Of a DNA stretch of 64,000 nucleotides, positions 9,706 through 17,766 are shown in pieces. Made by a program: the position numbers and the translations under genes. The notes under the pieces are model-generated. The model saw only the letters and a list, made by a program, of their open reading frames with translations. It was not told where the DNA came from and did no database searches. The stretch comes from Stenotrophomonas rhizophila (GTDB lineage: Bacteria; Pseudomonadota; Gammaproteobacteria; Xanthomonadales; Xanthomonadaceae): the NCBI RefSeq assembly GCF_000661955.1, contig NZ_CP007597.1, forward strand, positions 1,295,605-1,359,604, in the 5' to 3' direction. Position 1 is the stretch's first letter. The number at the start of each line of letters is the position of its first letter.

Positions 9706-10428
9706 ATGCGCATCGATGACGAACCCGCCTTCGTGCTGCATGCCCGGTCGTGGCGCGAAACCAGCCTGCTGGTGGAGGTGCTGACCGAGCAGCACGGCCG
9801 TATCGGCCTGTTGGCGCGGGGTGTCAGCAGCCCGCGCAGCCAGGCCTTGCGGGCGGCACTGCAGCCGCTGCAATGGATCCGTTTCAGTGCCGTGCAGCGC
9901 GGTGAACTGGCCCAGCTGCGCGGCGCCGAAGCCCTCGATGCCGCACCGCGGCTGGGCGGCGAGGCGATGCTGGCCGGGTTCTATATCAATGAGCTGCTGA
10001 TGCGGCTGGCCCCGCGCCAGGATCCGCTGCCCGAGTTGTATGACCATTACGGCCTGGTCCGCCAGCGTCTGCGCGACGGCGAGCCGTTGGCCTGGACGTT
10101 GCGCCGGTTCGAGCGCGACCTGCTGGAAGCGCTGGGGTTCGGGTTCGACCTGGCCCATGGCAGCGACGGCGAGCCAGTGGACCCGGCCGCCCGCTACGAT
10201 CTGGACCCGCAGGAGGGGCCGCGCCGGCTGCTCAGCGAACGCGGCACCGACCCCCGCCGCGGCACCGCCACGGGCAGCGCCCTGCTGGCACTGGCCGACG
10301 ACCGCCAGCCCGACCCCGACGACCTGGCCAGCCTGCGCCGGGCCATGCGCGCGGTGCTGCTGCACCACCTGGGCGGGCGCGGGCTGAAGTCGTGGGAAAT
10401 GCTGGAAGACCTGGCCAGGCGCAGGTAG
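9706..10428 (+). CDS. recO: DNA repair protein RecO
   Basis: Recombination mediator of 240 aa that anneals ssDNA and loads RecA in the RecFOR pathway. The N-terminal OB fold starts [35 protein letters not shown], a clear RecO signature. The middle ([20 protein letters not shown]) and helical C terminus also fit. Length is normal. Its stop TAG lies in a GTAG at 10425-10428 that begins a degenerate REP-like sequence. Confidence 0.94.
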   Translation: MRIDDEPAFVLHARSWRETSLLVEVLTEQHGRIGLLARGVSSPRSQALRAALQPLQWIRFSAVQRGELAQLRGAEALDAAPRLGGEAMLAGFYINELLMRLAPRQDPLPELYDHYGLVRQRLRDGEPLAWTLRRFERDLLEALGFGFDLAHGSDGEPVDPAARYDLDPQEGPRRLLSERGTDPRRGTATGSALLALADDRQPDPDDLASLRRAMRAVLLHHLGGRGLKSWEMLEDLARRR

Positions 10429-10449
10429 CGCCGGGCGTATGGAGCCGCA

Positions 10450-10472
10450 GTAGAGCCGGGTTCTACCCGGCT
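10450..10472 (+). repeat. SMAG-type REP palindrome
   Basis: GTAG followed by the palindrome AGCCGGGTTCTACCCGGCT, downstream of recO. The GTAG head and GC-rich hairpin match the SMAG repeat family of Stenotrophomonas. Confidence 0.75.
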
Positions 10473-10507
10473 GCTTTGGGTGCGCGACCCCATCAGTTTC
10501 CCCGCCA

Positions 10508-10686
10508 GCCGGGCAGAGCCCGGCGCTACGAGGTGCGCGAACGAGGCACTTTCCCGGTGGCCGGGCAGAGCCCGGCGCTACGCGGTGCGCGAATGAGGCA
10601 CTTTCCCGGTGGCCGCGCAGAGCCCGGCGCTACGAGGTGCGCGAATGAGGCAATGTTCCCGGCAGCCGGGCAGAGCCCGGCGCTAC
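10508..10686. repeat. 3.4 tandem copies of a 52-53-bp unit containing inverted SMAG REPs
   Basis: Units begin at 10508, 10560, 10612 and 10665 with GCCGGGCAGAGCCCGG (one copy has CGCG), each followed by CGCTAC (an inverted GTAG REP). The first three units also carry the spacer GAGGTGCGCGAAYGAGGCA or a close variant. The array fills the gap between recO and the convergent response-regulator gene. The spacers are conserved, so this is a tandem array and not independent REP insertions. Confidence 0.8.
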
Positions 10687-10692
10687 GGGGCC

Positions 10693-11418
10693 TCAATGCA
10701 GCAGGGATTCCACCGCCGCCTGGAACTGGGTGTGCGCGCCGCTGGACTCCGGGGCCTGGTGCAGCTGGCGTACCGCGCGTGCCAGCCGCGCTGCGCCGAC
10801 GAAGCCGCAACTGGCCTGCAGCCGGTGCAACTGGCCCTGCAGGGCACGCAGGTCCTGCTTCAGCAAGGCCTGGGCCACCGCATCGCGCACGCTCGGCAGC
10901 TCGGCCAGGAACAGTTCGCGCAGCGCGATGAGATGGTGACGCTGCCCGTTCAGGGCGGCCAGCGCGGTGATCTCGTCCCAGTCTTCACGCTCGCCATCCA
11001 GGCTCGCGCCCACGGCGGGCGGGGCGGTGCCGGGGCTGTTGACCAGCGCCCGGCGCACGGCCTTGAGCAGCTGTTCGCCGGTAAGCGGCTTGACCAGGGT
11101 GTCGCTGAAGCCGGCATCGCGCAGCCGCGCATGGATGCTGGTGTCGCCATCGGCGGTATGCGCCAGCGCGGGCGTGTCCGGCCGTGAACGGCGCAGCGCA
11201 TGCAGCAGCTGGGTGCCATTGCCGTCGGGCAGGTTGACGTCGATCAGCCACAGGTCGTACTGGCCGCTGCGGCCGGTGTCCATGGCCGTGGCCAGCGAAT
11301 CGGCGGTATCCACCTGCGCCGGCAGGGTCTCCAGCGCGGCCTTGAAAAAGCCGCGGCTGATGGTGTCGTCCTCGACGAGCAGGAATCGGGGCATTGGATC
11401 CCGAGGGGTCATCTGCAT
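10693..11418 (-). CDS. response regulator receiver / HPt phosphotransfer fusion protein
   Basis: A 241-aa two-component protein. The N-terminal REC domain starts FLLVEDD, has the phospho-acceptor Asp in LWLIDVNLPDG and Lys in TLVKPLTG. The C-terminal helical domain has the HPt-like motif QLHRLQASCGFVGAARL, whose His would be the phosphotransfer residue. I place the start at ATG 11418 (MQMTPRDPMPRF) because GGAGG lies 8 nt upstream. No histidine kinase or output domain is adjacent, so it probably relays phosphate between distant partners. Confidence 0.8.
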   Translation of the reverse strand: MQMTPRDPMPRFLLVEDDTISRGFFKAALETLPAQVDTADSLATAMDTGRSGQYDLWLIDVNLPDGNGTQLLHALRRSRPDTPALAHTADGDTSIHARLRDAGFSDTLVKPLTGEQLLKAVRRALVNSPGTAPPAVGASLDGEREDWDEITALAALNGQRHHLIALRELFLAELPSVRDAVAQALLKQDLRALQGQLHRLQASCGFVGAARLARAVRQLHQAPESSGAHTQFQAAVESLLH

Positions 11419-11514
11419 TGGGGCTGCCTCCATGTCAGCTATGCCCATATTAAACACGACAACGCGCTCTGCAAGCGTTTCCAACGGGCCCATCGGCAGC
11501 CCGACCCACGTATC

Positions 11515-11523
11515 TGCGACAAT
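11515..11523 (+). promoter_or_regulatory. candidate extended -10 promoter for rlmD
   Basis: TGCGACAAT in the gap divergent from the REC-HPt gene, about 33 bp before the rlmD GTG. The same TGCGACAAT is found before nagZ at 14974-14982. No convincing -35 was seen. Confidence 0.35.
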
Positions 11524-11555
11524 ACGCACCCTTTTTGCCCGCAGCCTGTTGCCAC

Positions 11556-12890
11556 GTGGCCCGATCCCGCTCCCGCCTCGACCGTACCCCTTTCCAGACC
11601 GACATCCTCGACCTCAGCCATGATGGCCGCGGCGTTGCCCGCCGTGAAGGCGAGGGTGCCAAGGTCACCTTCATCACCGGCGCACTGCCCGGCGAAGTGG
11701 TGAGCGCTGAACCGACCGCGCGCAACCGCCATTTCGACGAGGCGCGCACCCTGGAGGTGCTGCAGCCGTCGCCGCAGCGGGTCACCCCGCGCTGCCCGCA
11801 TTTCGGCGTCTGTGCCGGGTGCGTGCTGCAGCATCTGGAGGAGTCGCAGCAGATCGTGGCCAAGCAACGGGTCCTTACGGACAATCTGACCCGGATCGGC
11901 CACGTCACCCCCGGCACGGTGTTGCCGCCGCTGGTGGGCGACAGCTGGGGCTACCGCCGCAAAGGCCGCTTCTCGGTGCGCCGGGTGGAAAAGAAGGACA
12001 AGACCCTGGTGGGTTTCCGCGAGCAGGACCCGCGTTTCGTGGCGGACCTGAGCCAGTGCCTGACCGTCATTCCGGAGATCGGCAGCAAGGTCGGGGCGAT
12101 GGCGACGTTCATCGAAACCCTCGACGGCAAGCGCGACATTCCGCAGATCGAGTTCATCGCCGGTGACGAGGCGATCATGCTGACCATCCGCCACATGCAG
12201 CCGCTGACCGAGGCCGACCGCGCCGCCTGGACCGCCTTCGGGCAGGAACATGGCTTTGCGATCTCGCTGCAGCCGGGCGGGGTGGAGTCGGTACAGCCGT
12301 TGTGGCCGGCCGAGGTGCCGCTGTCGTTCAAGCTGGCGCCGTGGGACGTGGAGCTGGCCTTCCGCCCGCTGGACTTCATCCAGGTCAATGCCTCGCTCAA
12401 CGTGAAGATGATCGCGCTGGCGCTGGAGCTGCTGGAGGCCGGTCCGGACGAGCGCGTGCTGGACCTGTTCTGCGGGCTGGGCAACTTCACCCTGCCGCTG
12501 GCGCGTACCGTGCGTGACGTGGTGGGCGTGGAAGGCGATGCGGGCCTGGTCGCCCGGGCCAGGGAAAATGCCGAGCGCAATGGCCTGGCCAACGCGCAGT
12601 TCCATGCCGCGGATCTCACCCAGGACCAGCGCAACGCCCCGTGGATGCGCCAGGGCTTCGACAAGCTGCTGCTGGACCCGCCGCGTTCGGGCGCGATCGA
12701 AGTGCTGCAGCAGCTGCCGCTGAAGCAGTTCAAGCGCATCGTCTATGTGAGCTGCCACCCGGGTTCGCTGGCGCGCGATGCCGGCTACCTGGTCAACGAA
12801 CAGGGCTTCACCCTGGTCAGTGCGGGTGCGATGGACATGTTCCCGCACACCGCGCACGTGGAGAGCATCGCGGTCTTCGAGAAGCGCTGA
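11556..12890 (+). CDS. rlmD: 23S rRNA (uracil-1939-C5)-methyltransferase RlmD
   Basis: SAM-dependent iron-sulfur rRNA methyltransferase of 444 aa. A TRAM domain comes first (DILDLSHDGRGVARREG). The 4Fe-4S cysteines lie in CPHFGVCAGC plus a downstream Cys. The methylase domain has DLFCGLGNFTLPLAR, LLLDPPRSGA and the nucleophile motif VYVSCHPGSLARD. I prefer the GTG at 11556 (ARSRSRLDRTPF) over the upstream TTG at 11535 because family members begin at that position. Confidence 0.93.
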   Translation: MARSRSRLDRTPFQTDILDLSHDGRGVARREGEGAKVTFITGALPGEVVSAEPTARNRHFDEARTLEVLQPSPQRVTPRCPHFGVCAGCVLQHLEESQQIVAKQRVLTDNLTRIGHVTPGTVLPPLVGDSWGYRRKGRFSVRRVEKKDKTLVGFREQDPRFVADLSQCLTVIPEIGSKVGAMATFIETLDGKRDIPQIEFIAGDEAIMLTIRHMQPLTEADRAAWTAFGQEHGFAISLQPGGVESVQPLWPAEVPLSFKLAPWDVELAFRPLDFIQVNASLNVKMIALALELLEAGPDERVLDLFCGLGNFTLPLARTVRDVVGVEGDAGLVARARENAERNGLANAQFHAADLTQDQRNAPWMRQGFDKLLLDPPRSGAIEVLQQLPLKQFKRIVYVSCHPGSLARDAGYLVNEQGFTLVSAGAMDMFPHTAHVESIAVFEKR

Positions 12891-12912
12891 GGCCGGCGCC
12901 ACCGCCCGGGCG

Positions 12913-12931
12913 GCCGATGCATCGCATCGGC
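12913..12931. terminator. hairpin between convergent rlmD and the secreted-protein gene
   Basis: A perfect 8-bp stem GCCGATGC / GCATCGGC with an ATC loop in the 60-bp convergent gap. It has no T-tract, so terminator function is tentative. Confidence 0.35.
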
Positions 12932-12950
12932 GCCCGACCGGGGCGGCCGC

Positions 12951-13586
12951 TTACGGCTGTGGGGCGTTGACCCACTGGCCGTCCCGCCAGGCAAACGCCA
13001 TGGTCTGCTCGCCGCGCTCGCTGCCGGCACCGGCGCGGACCGTGCACTCGATCACCGGCGCATCGTCGCCGACCGCGCAGTCGCGCACGTCCAACACCTC
13101 GGCACTGTTCATGGCCAAGGTCAGATCCGCACGCGCGCCCGCATCCTGCTCGCGGGCCAGCCGCGCAGCAAACCCCTCGCGCAGCAGCACCTGCACGCGC
13201 GCCGTGGGCGGCACCGGTGCCGGCCGCTGACGCTGCTGCTGTGTGTGCAGCAGCGCCCAGCTGCCGTCCACCTGGCTGAAGCGCAGCAGGCGGTGCACCG
13301 CGTCCCCGCCATCCTGCGCGGTGACGATGCAGTCCACGCTGGGCGGGCCCGCGTCGGTTACCGGCAGGCAGCCGGACACGGCCTGCAGGCGCGGACGGAA
13401 GGCCTCGGCCACCAGACGGCTGCTGTCGTTGGCCGGGCGATCGGCGATGGCCTCATCGAACAGGCGATCCATTGCGGCCTGGGCCTGCGCCAAGGTGGGA
13501 TCGGAGACGGCGGCATGCGCGACAGGCAGCGCCAGCAGCAGGGCGGGCAGGGTGGACAGGAGCAGAAAACGGGTGCGACGGGTCAT
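12951..13586 (-). CDS. secreted hypothetical protein
   Basis: A 211-aa protein beginning MTRRTRFLLLSTLPALLLALPVAHAAVSD, a classical Sec signal peptide with an AHA cleavage site. I chose ATG 13586 over longer in-frame starts because the signal peptide begins there. The mature part has two similar halves. Each has a Cys-x(n)-Cys pair (CLPVTDAGPPSVDC and CAVGDDAPVIEC) followed by a W/R-rich strand (FSQVDGSWALL and FAWRDGQWVNA), suggesting a duplicated disulfide-bonded domain. I do not recognise the family. Confidence 0.75.
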   Translation of the reverse strand: MTRRTRFLLLSTLPALLLALPVAHAAVSDPTLAQAQAAMDRLFDEAIADRPANDSSRLVAEAFRPRLQAVSGCLPVTDAGPPSVDCIVTAQDGGDAVHRLLRFSQVDGSWALLHTQQQRQRPAPVPPTARVQVLLREGFAARLAREQDAGARADLTLAMNSAEVLDVRDCAVGDDAPVIECTVRAGAGSERGEQTMAFAWRDGQWVNAPQP

Positions 13587-13646
13587 GGGGGAACCGGGTC
13601 CTTGGAAAGGGCGCGCAGTGTAGGCGGTGCGCGCCATAATGCGGGC

Positions 13647-14153
13647 ATGGGCATTGAAATCGAACGCAAATACCTCGTAACCGGTGATGGCTGGCGCAGT
13701 GCCGCCCACGCGGTGATCCCGATGGCGCAGGGCTACATCAACGACTCAGCCGCACTCGACAGCGGCGCGCAGAAGGCCTCGGTGCGCGTGCGCATCCAGG
13801 GCGAGCAGGCCTTCCTCAACTTCAAATCGCGCGAGATCGGTCATACCCGGCAGGAGTTCGACTACCCGATCCCGGTCGACGACGCGCGCGCGCTGCTGGC
13901 CTTGTGCGTCGGCGGCCTGATCGACAAGCGACGCCACCTGGTGCGCCATGCCGGTCTGGTCTGGGAGGTGGACGAATTCCTGGGCGACAACGCCGGGCTG
14001 GTGGTGGCCGAGGTGGAGCTGGAGCACGCCGACCAGGCCATCGAACTGCCCGACTGGGCCGGCACCGAAGTGACCGACCAGGTGCGCTACTACAACCTGG
14101 CCCTGGCCGCGCATCCCTACGCGCGCTGGTCAGCCGTTGAACGGGGCCGGTAG
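13647..14153 (+). CDS. CYTH-domain protein (YgiF/ThTPase-like triphosphatase)
   Basis: A 168-aa single-domain CYTH protein, likely a metal-dependent inorganic or organic triphosphatase. It starts MGIEIERKYLV, holding the diagnostic ExExK, and has Arg/Lys-rich tunnel strands (SVRVRIQ, FLNFKSRE) and acidic WEVDEFLGD and VAEVELE. A CATAAT hexamer at 13635-13640 lies so close to the ATG that the transcript may be leaderless. The stop TAG lies inside the GTAG of a REP. Confidence 0.85.
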   Translation: MGIEIERKYLVTGDGWRSAAHAVIPMAQGYINDSAALDSGAQKASVRVRIQGEQAFLNFKSREIGHTRQEFDYPIPVDDARALLALCVGGLIDKRRHLVRHAGLVWEVDEFLGDNAGLVVAEVELEHADQAIELPDWAGTEVTDQVRYYNLALAAHPYARWSAVERGR

Positions 14154-14174
14154 GTACCCACCGTTGGTGGGTAC
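14150..14174 (+). repeat. SMAG-type REP overlapping the CYTH gene stop
   Basis: GTAG (14150-14153) followed by the perfect 9-bp stem GTACCCACC / GGTGGGTAC with a GTT loop. The TAG of GTAG is the stop codon of the CYTH gene. The hairpin may also act as a terminator. Confidence 0.8.
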
Positions 14175-14238
14175 GTAGGCGTGCCACGCAAATGCGACGC
14201 CCCTTGTTTTGGCCGCCCCCGGCCCACAGTCTGGTCAG

Positions 14239-14928
14239 ATGAAAATCGATATCTGGTCCGACGTGGTGTGCCCCTGGTGCTGGATCGGCAAGCATCGTTT
14301 CCAGCAGGGCGTGGCCCTGCTGGGCGATGACGCGCCCGACATCGAGGTGCACTGGCATCCTTTCCTGCTCGACCCCGACGCCGGCACCACCCCGGTACCG
14401 CTGCGCGAGGCCTACGTGGCCAAGTTCGGCAGCGCCGAGCGCACCGCGCAGATCCTGTCCCAGACCCAGACCACCGCGCGCGCCGAGGGCCTGCCGATGG
14501 ACTTCGACCAGGGGCAGGTGCGGGTCACCACCCTGCCAGCGCACCGGCTGCTGTGGCTGGCCGGGCGTGAAGGCGTGCAGGCGGCGGTGGGCGAGGCGCT
14601 GTTCCGGGCCCATTTCGTCGAGGGCCGCAACCTGGCCGATACGCAGACCCTGATCGCCGCGGCGGCCGCCGGTGGCATCCCCGCCGAGCGGGTCACCGCG
14701 CTGCTGGCCGGCGACGAGGGGCTGCCAGAGATCCAGGCCCAGCTTTCCCAGGCCCAGGCGCTGGGCATCCAGTCGGTGCCCACCTTCGTGGTCAATGACC
14801 GCTATGCCATCCAGGGGGCGCAGCCGCCGGAGGCGTTCGCCCAGGCCCTGCGCCAGATCGCCGCGGACATGCCCGAGGCACCTGCGGCGGCGCAGGGTGG
14901 CCAGTGCGACGTGGACGGCTGCCCGTAA
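14239..14928 (+). CDS. DsbA-family oxidoreductase (FrnE type)
   Basis: A cytoplasmic thioredoxin-fold protein of 229 aa with no signal peptide, starting MKIDIWSDVVCPWCWIGKHRF. The redox motif CPWC lies at residues 11-14. The long helical insertion and the cis-Pro strand SVPTFVVND are typical of FrnE/YwbO proteins. The tail QCDVDGCP adds a second Cys pair, a feature known in FrnE-type isomerases. It is likely a dithiol oxidase or isomerase in redox stress. Confidence 0.85.
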   Translation: MKIDIWSDVVCPWCWIGKHRFQQGVALLGDDAPDIEVHWHPFLLDPDAGTTPVPLREAYVAKFGSAERTAQILSQTQTTARAEGLPMDFDQGQVRVTTLPAHRLLWLAGREGVQAAVGEALFRAHFVEGRNLADTQTLIAAAAAGGIPAERVTALLAGDEGLPEIQAQLSQAQALGIQSVPTFVVNDRYAIQGAQPPEAFAQALRQIAADMPEAPAAAQGGQCDVDGCP

Positions 14929-14973
14929 GAAGGCCGGCCACGGCGCAGGTCGTGGCCCAGTACACGCGGCTTC

Positions 14974-14982
14974 TGCGACAAT
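14974..14982 (+). promoter_or_regulatory. candidate extended -10 promoter for the nagZ operon
   Basis: TGCGACAAT about 43 bp before the nagZ ATG, identical to the motif before rlmD. This would drive nagZ-hpt-MTIP. No clear -35 was seen. Confidence 0.35.
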
Positions 14983-15024
14983 GCGGCGGTGCGCCATCAT
15001 GGCGCCCCGTATTGGAGATCGACC

Positions 15025-16032
15025 ATGCTCGTGATCGGCGTTGCCGGGACCGAACTTACCGCCCAGGAACGCGACTGGCTGCAGCACGATGCGGTGGCCG
15101 GGGTCATCCTGTTCAAGCGCAACTTCGCCTCGCGCGAGCAGGTGACCGAGCTGTCGGCGGCGATCCGCGCCGCCGCGCCGCGCCCGCAGCTGATCTGCGT
15201 GGACCAGGAGGGCGGTCGCGTCCAGCGTTTCCGTGAGGGCTACAGCGCGTTGCCGCCGTTGCAGGGCTTCGATGCCCTCTACCGGCAGGACCCGCAGGCC
15301 GCGCTGGCGCTGGCCGAACAACATGCCTGGCTGATGGCCAGCGAAGTGCGCGCCAGTGGCGTGGACCTGAGCTTTGCCCCGGTGGTGGACCTGGGCCGTG
15401 GCAACCTCGCCATCGGCGACCGTGCCTTCAGCGCCGACCCGCAGGTGGTGGCGGCCTTCACCGCGGCCTACGTGCGCGGCATGCACAGCGTGGGCATGGC
15501 CGCCACCCTCAAGCACTTCCCCGGCCACGGCACGGTGCGTGAGGACACCCATTTCAACGACGCCTCCGATCCGCGCTCGCTGGACGAACTGCGCGCGCTG
15601 GACCTGATTCCGTTCGCGGCCGGCATCGACGCCGGTGCCGATGCGGTGATGATGGCCCACGTGGTCTACCCGCAGGTGGCACCCGAGCCGGCCGGCTACT
15701 CGCCGCGCTGGATCCAGCAGATCCTGCGCGACCAGATGGGCTTCCGCGGCGTGGTGTTCTCCGACGACATCGGCATGGCCGCGTCGTTCTCGGCCGGCGG
15801 GGTCAAGGCGCGCGTGGATGCGCACCTGGATGCCGGCTGCGACGTGGTGCTGGTCTGCCACCCCGAGCTGGTCGACGAATCGCTGCGTGCGGTGGAACCG
15901 CGCACCCTCAATACTGCTGCGCTGCTCGGCCTGATCGGCCGCGGCGCGCTTGGCTGGGATGGCCTGCTGGCCGATGCCCGCCATGGCACTACCCAATCCC
16001 GTTTGCTTGACACCCTTGGAAGAACTGTCTGA
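15025..16032 (+). CDS. nagZ: beta-N-acetylhexosaminidase NagZ
   Basis: Cytoplasmic GH3 enzyme of 335 aa that removes GlcNAc from anhydromuropeptides in peptidoglycan recycling; its products induce AmpC-type beta-lactamases in many gammaproteobacteria. Signatures: CVDQEGGRVQR, the substrate-binding KHFPGHG and catalytic loop HFNDASD, and the nucleophile Asp in FSDDIGMAA. Start ATG 15025 (MLVIGVAG). The stop overlaps the ATG of hpt (TGATG). Confidence 0.96.
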   Translation: MLVIGVAGTELTAQERDWLQHDAVAGVILFKRNFASREQVTELSAAIRAAAPRPQLICVDQEGGRVQRFREGYSALPPLQGFDALYRQDPQAALALAEQHAWLMASEVRASGVDLSFAPVVDLGRGNLAIGDRAFSADPQVVAAFTAAYVRGMHSVGMAATLKHFPGHGTVREDTHFNDASDPRSLDELRALDLIPFAAGIDAGADAVMMAHVVYPQVAPEPAGYSPRWIQQILRDQMGFRGVVFSDDIGMAASFSAGGVKARVDAHLDAGCDVVLVCHPELVDESLRAVEPRTLNTAALLGLIGRGALGWDGLLADARHGTTQSRLLDTLGRTV

Positions 16033-16586
16033 TGCCCAACCTCACCATTTCCCAGGCCCTGGCCCAGGCCGACCTGCTGGTCGACCGTCCCACCATCGAC
16101 ACGGCCATCGCCACCATCGCCGACGCCATCGCGCGCGATTACAAGGGCGAAGTGCCGTTGTTCCTGTCGATCATGCACGGCGCGCTGCCGTTCGCCGGCC
16201 AGCTCGCGCTGGAACTGGGCGCACGCGGCCAGGACGTGCAGTTCGATTACCTGCATGCCACCCGCTACCGCGGCGAAACCACCGGCGGCGAGCTGGTGTG
16301 GAAGCACAAGCCGGCCACGTCGCTGTTCGGCCGCCGCGTGCTGCTGGTCGATGACATCCTCGATGAAGGCTTCACCCTGCAGGGCGTGCGCACCTGGTGC
16401 CTGGAGCAGGGCGCCACCGACGTGCGCATCGCCGCGCTGACGGTCAAGCAGCACGACCGCGCGCTGCCGGACGTCAAGGCCGACTACGCCGGTATCGATC
16501 TGCCCGACCGCTATGTGTTCGGCTTCGGCATGGACGTCAATGAAACGCTGCGCTGCGTGCCGGCCATCTACGCGATGAAGGAATGA
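16032..16586 (+). CDS. hpt: hypoxanthine-guanine phosphoribosyltransferase
   Basis: Purine-salvage enzyme of 184 aa converting hypoxanthine or guanine plus PRPP to IMP or GMP. The PRPP-binding motif is VLLVDDILDEGFTL near residues 102-115; a typical HGPRT loop LSIMHGALPFAG lies earlier. It is coupled to nagZ by TGATG and to the phosphorylase by ATGA overlap. The next enzyme would produce hypoxanthine, so the two form a short salvage route. Confidence 0.93.
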   Translation: MPNLTISQALAQADLLVDRPTIDTAIATIADAIARDYKGEVPLFLSIMHGALPFAGQLALELGARGQDVQFDYLHATRYRGETTGGELVWKHKPATSLFGRRVLLVDDILDEGFTLQGVRTWCLEQGATDVRIAALTVKQHDRALPDVKADYAGIDLPDRYVFGFGMDVNETLRCVPAIYAMKE

Positions 16587-17332
16587 TGGAACACATCGCA
16601 CTGGCCGTCATTGGCGGCACCGGCGTCTACAAACTGGCCCAGCTCGACGACGTCAGCAGCCACCAAGTGGAAACGCGCTACGGCACGCCATCCGGCCCGA
16701 TCCGGGTCGGCACGCTGCTGGGCCAGCGCGTGGCCTTCCTGGCGCGGCACGGCGAGGGGCATTCGCTGCCGCCGCACAAGATCAATTACCGCGCAAACCT
16801 TGCCGCATTGCAGCAGATCGGGGCGACGCGTGTGTTGGCGCTCAATACGGTCGGCGGCATCACTGAACAGTGCGGCCCGCGCGTTCTGGCCTGCCCGGAC
16901 CAGCTGATCGACTACACCTGGGGCCGTATTTCGACCCTGAGTGAAGAACCCGGCAGCGAGGTGCTGCATGTGGATTTTGGCCACCCCTACACGACGCTGC
17001 TGCGCAGCAAAGTGCTGGCGGCGGCCAAAGTCACCGGCGTGCGTGTGCACGACGGCGGCTGCTACGGCGCCACGCAGGGTCCGCGGCTGGAAACCAACGC
17101 GGAAATTGCGCGGATGCGCCGTGATGGGTGCGATCTGGTCGGCATGACCGGCATGCCCGAGGCCAGCCTCGCACGCGAGCTGGGGTTGGACTATGCCTGC
17201 CTGGCAATCGTGGCCAACTGGGCCGCCGGCTGTGGCGATGGCGATGAAATCACGATGGCCGAAGTACTGGCCAACGTGGATGCCGCATCGGCCGGATTGC
17301 CGGAACTGATCGGCGAATTGGCGCGGGGGTGA
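16583..17332 (+). CDS. S-methyl-5'-thioinosine phosphorylase (MTAP/PNP family)
   Basis: Nucleoside phosphorylase of 249 aa starting [18 protein letters not shown]. The phosphate site [24 protein letters not shown] and [10 protein letters not shown] fit the MTAP/PNP trimeric family, and [23 protein letters not shown] fits its base/ribose site. The close P. aeruginosa relative is an MTI phosphorylase. I infer MTI rather than MTA as substrate from taxonomy and from the coupling to hpt, which would take the released hypoxanthine. Confidence 0.85.
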   Translation: MMEHIALAVIGGTGVYKLAQLDDVSSHQVETRYGTPSGPIRVGTLLGQRVAFLARHGEGHSLPPHKINYRANLAALQQIGATRVLALNTVGGITEQCGPRVLACPDQLIDYTWGRISTLSEEPGSEVLHVDFGHPYTTLLRSKVLAAAKVTGVRVHDGGCYGATQGPRLETNAEIARMRRDGCDLVGMTGMPEASLARELGLDYACLAIVANWAAGCGDGDEITMAEVLANVDAASAGLPELIGELARG

Positions 17333-17420
17333 TTGTCATTGCGGAGCAAGCTTTGCATACTCCGCCAGTGCGCTGGTTGAGCGTACACCACCCATTCATA
17401 GAAGAAGGTCTCGCATCACC

Positions 17421-17627
17421 ATGCCGAACGGTACCGTCAAGTGGTTCAACGACGCCAAGGGATTTGGCTTTATCTCGCCGGAGGACGGCAGCGCCGACGT
17501 CTTCGCGCACTTCTCCGCGATCAACTCCAAGGGCTTCCGCAGTCTGCAGGAAGGCCAGAAGGTCACCTATGACGTGACCCAGGGCCCGAAGGGCGCCCAA
17601 GCCTCGAACATCGTGCCGGCTGAGTAA
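17421..17627 (+). CDS. CspA-family cold shock protein
   Basis: A 68-aa single cold-shock domain: RNP1 KGFGFIS and RNP2 VFAHFSAI are intact. It begins [17 protein letters not shown]. It is an RNA/ssDNA chaperone. It is monocistronic, with an 88-nt upstream gap and a strong terminator 18 bp after the stop. Confidence 0.96.
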   Translation: MPNGTVKWFNDAKGFGFISPEDGSADVFAHFSAINSKGFRSLQEGQKVTYDVTQGPKGAQASNIVPAE

Positions 17628-17645
17628 CTCTCGCGCTGCGCATTG

Positions 17646-17674
17646 AAAAACCCCGCTTCGGCGGGGTTTTTTTT
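17646..17674 (+). terminator. intrinsic terminator of the cold shock gene
   Basis: AAAAACCCCGC, a TTCG loop and GCGGGGTTTTT, running on into eight Ts in all. It is a textbook rho-independent terminator and its A/T flanks make it potentially bidirectional. Confidence 0.93.
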
Positions 17675-17766
17675 GGGTACCACCCGGTTTGCCAGCGGCG
17701 CACGTCAGCGCTCAGGTTCGCGCGTTCCGCGCACCACGTGATGCCCATCACGCTATAAGGACATGC

